Positions 7,460 through 15,061 of a stretch of DNA of 44,162 bases are shown here, piece by piece. The stretch spans positions 89,261-133,422 of the forward strand of contig NZ_BMWA01000022.1 of the NCBI RefSeq assembly GCF_014650995.1. The letters are read 5' to 3'. Numbering within the stretch: position 1 is the stretch's first letter; each line of letters opens with the position of its first letter. The translations under genes were made by a program, and so were the position numbers. The DNA is from Streptomyces viridiviolaceus (GTDB lineage Bacteria > Actinomycetota > Actinomycetes > Streptomycetales > Streptomycetaceae). Under the pieces are notes generated by a model that was not told the DNA's origin, made no database searches, and worked only from the letters and a program-made list of their open reading frames with translations.

Positions 7460-7741
7460 ATGATCGTACGGATCATGGGGGAGGGACAGGTGAGGCTGGC
7501 CGACGGCCGCCTCCCCGAGCTCAACAAGCTGGACGACGAACTCCTGGCCGAGATGGAGAAGGGCGACGGGCCGGGCTTCCGCGCCACCCTCCAGGCACTG
7601 CTGGCCAAGGTCCACGAACTGGGTGAGCCCCTGCCCGACGACTCCCTGGAGCCCTCGGACCTCATCCTCCCGTCCCCGGACGCCACCCTGGAGGAGGTCC
7701 GGGACCTGCTCAGCGACGACGGCCTGATCCCGGGTACCTGA
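7460..7741 (+). CDS. pspAA: PspA-associated protein PspAA
   Basis: A 93-aa acidic protein beginning MIVRIMGEGQVRLADGRLPE, matching the PspAA family that accompanies PspA in actinobacteria and other bacteria. It has an N-terminal beta-rich part (residues 1-20), a helical middle (LNKLDDELLAEMEKGDGPGF and ATLQALLAKVHELG), and a conserved C-terminal segment containing DLILPSPDATLEEVRDLLSD. There is no signal or membrane segment. It probably binds PspA and modulates its assembly or stability. It lies 39 bases after pspA on the same strand, with a purine-rich site (GAGGAGGG) just upstream of the ATG. It is followed by a long interspersed palindrome that separates it from the sensor kinase. Confidence 0.88.
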   Translation: MIVRIMGEGQVRLADGRLPELNKLDDELLAEMEKGDGPGFRATLQALLAKVHELGEPLPDDSLEPSDLILPSPDATLEEVRDLLSDDGLIPGT

Positions 7742-7751
7742 GGCATGCCCG

Positions 7752-7842
7752 CCCGTCCGGCGTTCGAGGAGGAGGCCGTTCAGGCCGACGCGGGGCTCCG
7801 GTGGAGCAGCCCCCGGGGCGGCGGCCGCCTGAACGCCGGGTG
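7752..7842. repeat. Interspersed Streptomyces-type palindromic repeat
   Basis: CCGGCGTTC (7757-7765) pairs with GAACGCCGG (7831-7839), with further internal complementarity (AGG with CCT, GGCC blocks). The left arm, beginning CCCGTCCGGCGTTCGAGGAG, is very like an intergenic palindrome I remember as widespread in Streptomyces genomes. It may end the pspA-pspAA transcript and insulate the kinase gene. Confidence 0.7.
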
Positions 7843-7882
7843 CTGTACGAAGCGACGCCCACCCCGGCTACCGTAAACACGC

Positions 7883-9100
7883 GTGAGCACTATCGCGCGC
7901 GCCCGCTGCCGGCTCGCCGCCCACCCCCTGGCGCTGGACGCGGCCCTCGCCGCGGCGGTCCTGGCGTGCATGGTGGCCGGTTCCTTCGTGGAACCGCACG
8001 GTCGGGCCGGCGTCACCTGGGGCGTCCGCACCCCCGACCCGCTCAGCCTGCTCCTCATGGCGCTCGGTGCCGCCGCGCTCGTCTTCCGCCGCCGCGCCCC
8101 CATCACCGTCCTCGCGCTCACCAGCGGCGTGTCCGTCGTCGAGTGCGTCACCGGAGACCCGCGCGCCCCCGTCGTGATGTCCGCGGTCGTCGCCCTCTAC
8201 ACCGTCGCCGCCACCACCGACCGCCCCACCACCTGGCGGGTCGGCCTGCTCACCATGACCGTCCTCACCGGCGCCGCCATGCTGGCCGGACCGCTGCCCT
8301 GGTACGCCCAGGAGAACCTCGCCGTCTTCGCCTGGACCGGCATCGGCGCCACCGCCGGGGACGCCGTCCGCAGCCGGCGCGCCTTCGTGCACGCCATCCG
8401 CGAGCGCGCCGAGCGGGCCGAGCGCACCCGCGAGGAGGAGGCCCGCCGCCGCGTCGCCGAGGAGCGGCTGCGCATCGCCCGCGACCTGCACGACGTCGTC
8501 GCCCACCACATCGCCCTGGTCAACGTGCAGGCCGGGGTCGCCGCGCACGTCATGGACAAGCGGCCCGACCAGGCCAAGGAAGCCCTCGCCCACGTCCGCG
8601 AGGCCAGCCGGTCCGCGCTCGACGAGCTGCGCGCCACCGTCGGCCTGCTCCGTCAGTCCGACGATCCGGCGGCCCCGACCGAACCCGCCCCCGGTCTGGA
8701 CCGTCTCGACGAACTGGTCGGCACCTTCCGCAACGCCGGCCTGCACGTCGAGGTGGCCCGCGCCGACCAGGGCACCACCCTGCCCGCCGCCGTCGACCTG
8801 GCCGCCTACCGCGTCATCCAGGAGGCCCTGACCAATGTGCAGAAGCACGCGGGGCCGGAGGCGAAGGCCGAGGTCAGCGTGGTCCGTGTGGGCCCGAACA
8901 TCGAGATCACCGTGCTCGACGACGGTACCGGCGAGCACGACACCCCCGCCGCCGGCGGTGGGCACGGGCTGCTGGGCATGCGCGAGCGCGTCACCGCCGT
9001 GCGCGGCACCCTCACCACCGGCCCCCGTTACGGAGGCGGCTTCCGGGTCCATGCGATCCTGCCCGTCAAGATGCCCGTCGAGGACCGCGACCGCGCCTGA
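7883..9100 (+). CDS. NarL-type (HisKA_3) sensor histidine kinase
   Basis: A 405-aa membrane kinase. The first 160 residues hold about four to five hydrophobic helices (around 16-33, 54-68, 72-88, 96-112 and 121-140) with only short loops, so it probably senses something in or at the membrane. A coiled linker (AIRERAERAERTREEEARRR) leads to the HisKA_3 motif ERLRIARDLHDVVAHHI, phosphoaccepting His203. The C-terminal ATPase domain has the N-box AYRVIQEALTNVQKHA and the G-box segment GGGHGLLGMRERV. The GTG start at 7883 has no visible ribosome binding site, so the mRNA may be leaderless. The cognate regulator follows after 22 bases. Being beside pspA and pspAA, and resembling LiaS-like intramembrane-sensing kinases, it probably reports envelope damage. 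Confidence 0.92.
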   Translation: MSTIARARCRLAAHPLALDAALAAAVLACMVAGSFVEPHGRAGVTWGVRTPDPLSLLLMALGAAALVFRRRAPITVLALTSGVSVVECVTGDPRAPVVMSAVVALYTVAATTDRPTTWRVGLLTMTVLTGAAMLAGPLPWYAQENLAVFAWTGIGATAGDAVRSRRAFVHAIRERAERAERTREEEARRRVAEERLRIARDLHDVVAHHIALVNVQAGVAAHVMDKRPDQAKEALAHVREASRSALDELRATVGLLRQSDDPAAPTEPAPGLDRLDELVGTFRNAGLHVEVARADQGTTLPAAVDLAAYRVIQEALTNVQKHAGPEAKAEVSVVRVGPNIEITVLDDGTGEHDTPAAGGGHGLLGMRERVTAVRGTLTTGPRYGGGFRVHAILPVKMPVEDRDRA

Positions 9101-9122
9101 AGAGGACCCCGGAGGACCCCGT

Positions 9123-9806
9123 ATGACGATCCGTGTCCTGCTCGCCGACGACCAGGCGCTGCTGCGCAGCGCCTTCCGGGTCCTCGTCGACTCCGAGCCC
9201 GACATGGAGGTGGTGGGCGAGGCGTCCGACGGCGCGGAGGCGGTGCGGCTGGCCCGGGAGCAGCGGGCCGACGTGGTGCTGATGGACATCCGGATGCCCG
9301 GCACGGACGGCCTCGCCGCCACCCGGATGATCAGCGCCGACCCGGACCTCGCCCAGGTCCGCGTCGTCATACTGACCACCTTCGAGGTCGACGACTACGT
9401 CGTGCAGTCGCTGCGCGCCGGCGCCTCCGGATTCCTCGGCAAGGGCTCCGAGCCCGACGAGCTGCTGAGTGCCATCCGCGTCGCGGCCGGCGGGGAGGCG
9501 CTGCTGTCCCCGGCCGCCACCAAGGGCCTGATCGCCCGCTTCCTCGCCCAGGAGGGAACGGCGGACCAGGACCGCGACCCCGTCCGGGCCGAGCGGCTGG
9601 ACACGCTGACCGGACGGGAACGTGAGGTGCTGGTGCAGGTCGCGGCAGGACACTCCAACGACGAGATCGCCGAGCGGCTGGAGGTCAGCCCGCTGACCGT
9701 GAAGACCCACGTCAACCGGGCCATGGCAAAGCTGGGCGCACGCGACAGGGCCCAACTGGTGGTCATCGCGTACGAATCGGGGCTGGTACGTCCAAGGGTG
9801 GAGTGA
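9123..9806 (+). CDS. NarL/LuxR-family response regulator
   Basis: A 227-aa regulator. The receiver domain (1-120) has the acidic pair Asp9-Asp10, phosphoacceptor Asp55 (VVLMDIRMPGTDG), a conserved Thr in VVILTTFEVDDY and Lys in GFLGKGSEPDEL. The C-terminal LuxR-type helix-turn-helix reads LDTLTGREREVLVQVAAGHSN, then DEIAERLEVSPLTVKTHVNR. It is complete and should be phosphorylated by the kinase encoded just upstream. GGAGGA lies 6 bases before the ATG. Likely targets are pspA-pspAA and perhaps the RND exporter gene that follows after 152 bases, but no shared binding site is evident to me. Confidence 0.95.
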   Translation: MTIRVLLADDQALLRSAFRVLVDSEPDMEVVGEASDGAEAVRLAREQRADVVLMDIRMPGTDGLAATRMISADPDLAQVRVVILTTFEVDDYVVQSLRAGASGFLGKGSEPDELLSAIRVAAGGEALLSPAATKGLIARFLAQEGTADQDRDPVRAERLDTLTGREREVLVQVAAGHSNDEIAERLEVSPLTVKTHVNRAMAKLGARDRAQLVVIAYESGLVRPRVE

Positions 9807-9958
9807 CCTCCGCCGGGCGTACTGCGGCGGGAGTATGCGCCGGATAAAGAAATGGACCTGCGGCCTACGGAATCACCTCGCCGATGGCCCAGGGTGTTGA
9901 GGTGGGCGCTCGCATGTGCCCTTCCTCCGCTCAGGCCACAGAAGAGAGACCCTGACCC

Positions 9959-12900
9959 ATGTCCTGGCTGTCGAGATTCAGCCTCGCGCAACGGGCCCTG
10001 ATAGGGCTGATGTCGATCGTCGCGCTCGTCTTCGGGGCGATCGCGATACCCCAGCTCAAGCAACAGCTGCTGCCCACCATCGAACTGCCCATGGTGTCCG
10101 TGCTGACGCCGTACCAGGGTGCCTCGCCGGACGTGGTCGAGAAGCAGGTCGTCGAGCCGATCGAGGACAGCCTCGAGGCCGTCGACGGCATTTCGGGCAT
10201 CACTTCCACGGCGAGCGAGGGCAACGCCGTGATCATGGCGTCCTTCGACTACGGCAACGGCACCCAGCAGCTGGTCGCCGACGTTCAGCAGGCCGTCAAC
10301 CGTGCCCGCGCCCAGCTGCCGGACGACGTGGACCCGCAGGTCGTCGCCGGTTCGACGGACGACATCCCGACCGTCGTCCTCGCCGTCACCTCCGACAAGG
10401 ACCAGCAGGCCCTCGCCGACCAGCTCGACAAGACGGTCGTGTCCGAGCTGAAGGACATCGACGGCGTCGCCCAGGTCGTGGTCGACGGCGTGCGGGACCT
10501 CCAGGTGACCGTGACCCCCGACGACGCGAAGCTGGCGAAGGCCGGCGTGAGCCCGCAGGCGCTCGCCCAGTCCCTGCAGGCGGGCGGCGCGACCGTCCCG
10601 GCGGGCTCCTTCGACGAGGACGGCGCCAACCGCACCGTCCAGGTCGGCGGCGGCTTCACCTCGATCGAGCAGATCCGGGACCTCATGGTCACCGGGGAGG
10701 GCGTCGACAAGCCGGTGCGTCTCGGCGACGTCGCCACCGTGAAGGAGGAGGAGGCCAGGGCCGACTCCATCACCCGCACCAACGGCAGGCCGAGCCTCGC
10801 CGTCGCCGTCACGATGGACCACGACGGCAGCGCGGTCGCGATCTCCGACGCCGTCGAGGACAAGCTCCCCGGCCTGCGCGAGCAGCTCGGCTCCGGGGCG
10901 ACGCTCACCGTCGTCAGCGACCAGGGCCCGGCCGTGTCCAAGGCGATCGAGGGCCTGACCACCGAGGGCGCGCTCGGCCTGCTCTTCGCCGTCCTCGTCA
11001 TCCTCGTCTTCCTGGCGTCGATCCGCTCCACCCTGGTCACCGCGGTCTCCATCCCGCTGTCGGTGGTGCTCGCGCTGATCGTGCTGTGGACGCGCGACCT
11101 GTCGCTGAACATGCTCACCCTCGGCGCCCTGACGATCGCCATCGGCCGTGTCGTCGACGACTCGATCGTGGTCCTGGAGAACATCAAGCGGCACCTCGGC
11201 TACGGCGAGGAGCGCCAGGAGGCCATCCTCAGGGCCGTCCGCGAGGTCGCCGGCGCCGTGACCTCCTCGACGCTCACCACGGTCGCCGTGTTCCTGCCGA
11301 TCGGCCTGGTCGGCGGCATGGTGGGCGAGCTGTTCGGCTCCTTCAGCCTGACCGTCACCGCCGCGCTGCTGGCGTCCCTGCTGGTGTCGCTGACGGTCGT
11401 CCCGGTGCTGTCGTACTGGTTCCTGCGCCCGCCGAAGGGCACCCCCGAGGACGCGGCCGAGGCGCGCCGGCTGGCCGAGGAGAAGGAGGCCAAGAGCCGC
11501 CTGCAGCGGTTCTACGTCCCCGTCCTGCGCTTCGCCACCCGCCGCCGCCTCACCAGCGTGGCCATCGCGGTCGTCGTGCTCATCGGCACCTTCGGCATGG
11601 CGCCGCTGCTGAAGACCAACTTCTTCGACCAGGGCGAGCAGAAGGTCCTCAGCGTCAAGCAGGAGCTGAAGCCGGGCACCAGCCTGGCGGCGACCGATGC
11701 CCAGGCCGAGAAGGTCGAGAAGGTGATCGCCGGCACCGACGGTGTCAAGGACTACCAGGTCACGGTGGGCTCGTCCGGCTTCATGGCCGCCTTCGGCGGC
11801 GGCACCGACACCAACCAGGCCTCCTACCAGGTGATGCTGGAGGACTCGGCGTCCTACGAGGACGTCCAGGACCACATCGAGGACGGGCTCGCGAAGCTGG
11901 AGGGCATCGGCACCACCACGGTGGCCGCCGGTGACGGCTTCGGCAGCCAGGACCTGAGCGTGGTCGTGAAGGCGTCCGACCCCGAGGTGCTCCGCACGGC
12001 CTCGGAGCAGGTCCGCAAGACCGTCGCCGGCCTCGACGACGTCACCGACGTCACCAGCGACCTGGCGCAGAGCGTGCCGCGCATCTCGGTCAAGGCCAAC
12101 TCCCGCGCCGCCGAGGCCGGGTTCACCGACCAGACCCTCGGCGCGGCCGTCGCCCAGGCGGTCCGCGGCACCCCGGCCGCCAAGGCGGTCCTGGACGACA
12201 CCGAGCGCGACGTCGTCATCAGGTCGGCGAAGCCCGCCGAGACGCTGGCCGAGCTGAAGGCGCTGCGTCTGGGTCCGGTGAAGCTCGGCGACATCGCCAC
12301 CGTCGAGCTGGTGGACGGCCCGGTGTCGATGACCCGCATCGACGGCCAGCGCGCGGCGACCGTCACCGCGAAGCCGACCGGTGACAACACGGGCGCGGTG
12401 AGCACGCAGCTGCAGTCGGAGATCAACGCCCTGGACCTGCCGGCCGGCGCCACGGCCGAGATCGGCGGCGTCACCGCCGACCAGGACGAGGCGTTCGTGA
12501 ACCTGGGCCTGGCCATGCTCGCGGCGGTCGCGATCGTGTTCATGCTGCTGGTGGGCACGTTCCGCTCGCTGGCCCAGCCGCTGATCCTGCTGGTGTCCAT
12601 CCCGTTCGCGGCGACCGGCGCGATCGGCCTGCTGGTGGCGACCGGCACCCCGATGGGCGTCCCCGCGATGATCGGCATGCTGATGCTGATCGGCATCGTG
12701 GTCACCAACGCGATCGTGCTGATCGACCTCATCAACCAGTACCGCAAGCAGGGGTACGGGGTCGTGGAGGCCGTGATCGAGGGCGGTCGGCACCGTCTGC
12801 GGCCCATCCTGATGACGGCCCTGGCCACGATCTTCGCCCTGCTGCCGATGGCGCTGGGCGTCACGGGCGAGGGCGGCTTCATCGCCCAGCCGCTGGCGGT

Positions 12901-13075
12901 GGTCGTGATCGGCGGTCTGATCACCTCGACCCTGCTGACCCTGCTGCTGGTCCCGACGCTCTACGCGATGCTGGAGCTGCGCAAGGAGCGGCGCGCGAAG
13001 AAGCGGGCGGCGAAGAAGGGCGGCGACGTGCCGCCGCAGGCCGCCTCCGAGGAGCCGGAGCCGGCGAAGGTCTGA
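9959..13075 (+). CDS. RND-superfamily efflux transporter (AcrB/SwrC type)
   Basis: A 1038-aa proton-driven exporter with the standard duplicated RND layout: a first membrane helix (about residues 13-32), a large extracytoplasmic loop, helices 2-6 (about 335-490), helix 7 near 525-545, a second large loop, and helices 8-12 (about 850-1010). The proton-relay pair lies in helix 4 (GRVVDDSIVVLEN, about residues 399-401). The ADVQQAVNRARAQLP segment in the porter domain is typical of the hydrophobe/amphiphile subfamily. Gram-positive members such as SwrC export surfactin-like lipopeptides, and the substrate here is unknown. The tail is Lys-rich (KERRAKKRAAKK). GAGAGACC lies shortly before the ATG. 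It follows the psp regulatory genes on the same strand, which suggests envelope-stress control. It is followed by a very strong terminator. Confidence 0.93.
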   Translation: MSWLSRFSLAQRALIGLMSIVALVFGAIAIPQLKQQLLPTIELPMVSVLTPYQGASPDVVEKQVVEPIEDSLEAVDGISGITSTASEGNAVIMASFDYGNGTQQLVADVQQAVNRARAQLPDDVDPQVVAGSTDDIPTVVLAVTSDKDQQALADQLDKTVVSELKDIDGVAQVVVDGVRDLQVTVTPDDAKLAKAGVSPQALAQSLQAGGATVPAGSFDEDGANRTVQVGGGFTSIEQIRDLMVTGEGVDKPVRLGDVATVKEEEARADSITRTNGRPSLAVAVTMDHDGSAVAISDAVEDKLPGLREQLGSGATLTVVSDQGPAVSKAIEGLTTEGALGLLFAVLVILVFLASIRSTLVTAVSIPLSVVLALIVLWTRDLSLNMLTLGALTIAIGRVVDDSIVVLENIKRHLGYGEERQEAILRAVREVAGAVTSSTLTTVAVFLPIGLVGGMVGELFGSFSLTVTAALLASLLVSLTVVPVLSYWFLRPPKGTPEDAAEARRLAEEKEAKSRLQRFYVPVLRFATRRRLTSVAIAVVVLIGTFGMAPLLKTNFFDQGEQKVLSVKQELKPGTSLAATDAQAEKVEKVIAGTDGVKDYQVTVGSSGFMAAFGGGTDTNQASYQVMLEDSASYEDVQDHIEDGLAKLEGIGTTTVAAGDGFGSQDLSVVVKASDPEVLRTASEQVRKTVAGLDDVTDVTSDLAQSVPRISVKANSRAAEAGFTDQTLGAAVAQAVRGTPAAKAVLDDTERDVVIRSAKPAETLAELKALRLGPVKLGDIATVELVDGPVSMTRIDGQRAATVTAKPTGDNTGAVSTQLQSEINALDLPAGATAEIGGVTADQDEAFVNLGLAMLAAVAIVFMLLVGTFRSLAQPLILLVSIPFAATGAIGLLVATGTPMGVPAMIGMLMLIGIVVTNAIVLIDLINQYRKQGYGVVEAVIEGGRHRLRPILMTALATIFALLPMALGVTGEGGFIAQPLAVVVIGGLITSTLLTLLLVPTLYAMLELRKERRAKKRAAKKGGDVPPQAASEEPEPAKV

Positions 13076-13090
13076 CGCGATCCGGAAAAC

Positions 13091-13138
13091 GGCCGAGGCC
13101 CTGCCCGACACCGAAGGTGGTCGGGCAGGGCCTCGGCC
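13091..13138. terminator. Strong bidirectional terminator
   Basis: An 18-bp perfect stem: 13091-13108 pairs with 13121-13138. The 12-base loop itself contains CACC/GGTG pairing. It sits between the convergent RND transporter and nadA genes. Confidence 0.85.
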
Positions 13139-13172
13139 GCAGCAGTACGGGCGGACGGGTGGGGGACGCCCC

Positions 13173-14357
13173 TTACGGCAGCGCCAGCATCCGCTCCAGC
13201 GCCAGCTTCGCGAACGCCTCGGTCTCCTTGTCGACCTCGATGCGGTTGACGAGGTTGCCCTCGGCGAGCGACTCGAGCGCCCAGACCAGGTGCGGCAGGT
13301 CGATGCGGTTCATCGTCGAGCAGAAGCAGACCGTCTTGTCGAGGAAGACGATCTCCTTGCCCTCGGGAGCGAAACGGTTCGCCAGCCGGCGGACCAGGTT
13401 CAGCTCGGTGCCGATGGCCCACTTGGAGCCGGCCGGGGCCGCCTCCAGGGCCTTGATGATGTACTCGGTCGAGCCGACGTAGTCCGCGGCGGCCACGACC
13501 TCGTGCTTGCACTCGGGGTGCACCAGGACGTTCACGCCCGGGATGCGCTCGCGCACGTCGTTGACCGAGTCGAGGCTGAAGCGGCCGTGCACCGAGCAGT
13601 GACCCCGCCACAGGATCATCTTCGCCGCGCGCAGCTCCTCGGCCGTCAGCCCGCCGTTCGGCTTGTGCGGGTTGTAGACGACGCAGTCCTCGAGCGTCAT
13701 GCCCATGTCCCGCACCGCGGTGTTGCGGCCGAGGTGCTGGTCGGGAAGGAAGAGCACCTTCTCGCCCTGCTGGAAGGCCCACTCCAGCGCGCGCTTGGCG
13801 TTCGACGAGGTGCAGATGGTGCCGCCGTGCTTGCCCGTGAACGCCTTGATGTCCGCGGACGAGTTCATGTACGACACCGGCACGACCTGCTCGGCCACGC
13901 CGGCCTCGGTGAGCACGTCCCAGCACTCGGCGACCTGCTCGGCGGTGGCCATGTCCGCCATGGAGCAGCCGGCCGCCAGGTCGGGCAGGACCACCTTCTG
14001 GTCGTCGGAGGTCAGGATGTCCGCCGACTCCGCCATGAAGTGCACGCCGCAGAAGACGATGTACTCGGCCTCCGGGCGCGCGGCGGCGTCCCGGGCCAGC
14101 TTGAAGGAGTCACCCGTGACGTCGGCGAACTGGATGACCTCGTCGCGCTGGTAGTGGTGACCGAGCACGAAGACCTTGTCCCCGAGCTTCTCCTTGGCGG
14201 CGCGGGCGCGCTCGACCAGGTCCGGGTCCGAGGGAGAGGGCAGATCGCCGGGGCACTCCACACCGCGCTCGCTCGTCGGGTCGGCCTCACGGCCGAGGAG
14301 CAGCAGGGCGAGGGGCGTCGGCTGTACGTCGAGCTCCTGGGCTTGGGCGGTGGTCAC
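13173..14357 (-). CDS. nadA: Quinolinate synthase NadA
   Basis: This 394-aa enzyme condenses iminoaspartate with dihydroxyacetone phosphate to quinolinate, the first committed precursor of NAD. It needs an oxygen-sensitive [4Fe-4S] cluster. Likely cluster ligands are Cys103 (VFCGVHFMAE), Cys254 (WRGHCSVHGRF) and Cys344 or Cys346 (KTVCFCSTMN). Other conserved blocks are LGHHYQRDEV, VPVSYMNSSADIKA, FLPDQHLGRNT and HPECKHEV. I chose the GTG at 14357 (VTTAQAQELD), which has GAAAGGG about 8 bases before it; a GTG at 14366 would be only 1 base from that site. nadB and nadC are not in this window. The neighbouring divergent gene encodes an Fe-S carrier that could help to fill the cluster. The promoter is embedded in an inverted repeat. 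Confidence 0.96.
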   Translation of the reverse strand: MTTAQAQELDVQPTPLALLLLGREADPTSERGVECPGDLPSPSDPDLVERARAAKEKLGDKVFVLGHHYQRDEVIQFADVTGDSFKLARDAAARPEAEYIVFCGVHFMAESADILTSDDQKVVLPDLAAGCSMADMATAEQVAECWDVLTEAGVAEQVVPVSYMNSSADIKAFTGKHGGTICTSSNAKRALEWAFQQGEKVLFLPDQHLGRNTAVRDMGMTLEDCVVYNPHKPNGGLTAEELRAAKMILWRGHCSVHGRFSLDSVNDVRERIPGVNVLVHPECKHEVVAAADYVGSTEYIIKALEAAPAGSKWAIGTELNLVRRLANRFAPEGKEIVFLDKTVCFCSTMNRIDLPHLVWALESLAEGNLVNRIEVDKETEAFAKLALERMLALP

Positions 14358-14380
14358 GACACGCACCCTTTCTACTTTTC

Positions 14381-14425
14381 GTCGAACTGACGCTATATAT
14401 CATAACTGGTTCATGTCAGTTTGAC
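14381..14425 (-). promoter_or_regulatory. Putative nadA promoter/operator within an inverted repeat
   Basis: GTCGAACTGAC (14381-14391) and GTCAGTTTGAC (14415-14425) form an inverted repeat with 10 of 11 matching positions. Between them lies an AT-rich island that stands out from the GC-rich surroundings and, read on the minus strand, contains TATGAT and TATATA, good -10 candidates for nadA. A repressor bound to the arms would cover the promoter. Control of NAD synthesis genes by a dedicated repressor is known in bacteria, but I cannot name the protein here. Confidence 0.55.
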
Positions 14426-14609
14426 GATGCTCATTGTGTCGATGTGACGTGAATCCCGGTGTCCGAGCCGCTGTCCGCGCTCCGGGCCATGTGCGAGCAT
14501 GAAGGAACAGGCCGGGGAGAAAGACCCGGGCCCGACCCGGAATGAATCCGCGGTCCCGCCGGTTGCAACCGTCGGCAAGCAGTCTCCGTACAACCCGGGA
14601 GAGATGTAG

Positions 14610-14966
14610 ATGTCCGTATCGGACGAGACCACCACCGTCACCGACGGCATCATCCTGACCGACGCCGCCGCGGCCAAGGTCAAGGCCCTGCTCGACCAGG
14701 AAGGCCGTGACGACCTGGCGCTGCGCGTCGCCGTCCAGCCCGGCGGCTGCTCCGGCCTGCGCTACCAGCTCTTCTTCGACGAGCGTTCCCTCGACGGCGA
14801 CGTGGAGAAGGACTTCGGCGGGGTCAAGGTCGTCACCGACCGCATGAGCGCTCCGTACCTGGGCGGCGCCACCATCGACTTCGTGGACACGATCGAGAAG
14901 CAGGGCTTCACGATCGACAACCCGAACGCGACCGGCTCCTGCGCCTGCGGCGACTCCTTCAGCTGA
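14610..14966 (+). CDS. A-type iron-sulfur carrier (IscA/ErpA/HesB family)
   Basis: A 118-aa cytoplasmic protein that carries or delivers Fe-S clusters to target enzymes. The three family cysteines are all present: Cys47 (VQPGGCSGLRY), Cys111 and Cys113 (GSCACGDSFS). The N-terminal ILTDAAAAKVKALL helix is also typical. GGGAGAG lies 6 bases before the ATG. The gene is divergent from nadA, whose product needs a [4Fe-4S] cluster, and a cysteine desulfurase lies 3 kb downstream. In mycobacteria I recall an IscA homologue close to adenosine kinase and the qcr/cta genes, the same neighbourhood as here. A strong terminator follows. Confidence 0.94.
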   Translation: MSVSDETTTVTDGIILTDAAAAKVKALLDQEGRDDLALRVAVQPGGCSGLRYQLFFDERSLDGDVEKDFGGVKVVTDRMSAPYLGGATIDFVDTIEKQGFTIDNPNATGSCACGDSFS

Positions 14967-15001
14967 GCCGAGGGCCGTGCACGCGGCCCTGATCACGGTG
15001 T

Positions 15002-15042
15002 GAGGGCGGCGGCCCGGGGTTCCTCCCCGGGCCGCCGCCCTC
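15002..15042. terminator. Strong bidirectional terminator
   Basis: 15002-15019 pairs perfectly over 18 bp with 15025-15042; the loop is TTCCT. It lies between the convergent iscA-type gene and the membrane-anchored protein gene. Confidence 0.85.
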
Positions 15043-15061
15043 GTGCGTGTCCGCGGGGCCG

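Noticed and set aside
9395..13111. A 1238-aa open frame on the minus strand opposite the RND transporter gene.
   Set aside because: It is very rich in Gln, His, Arg and Asp with no domain, as expected for a shadow of a GC-rich gene; the plus-strand RND protein has clear family motifs.
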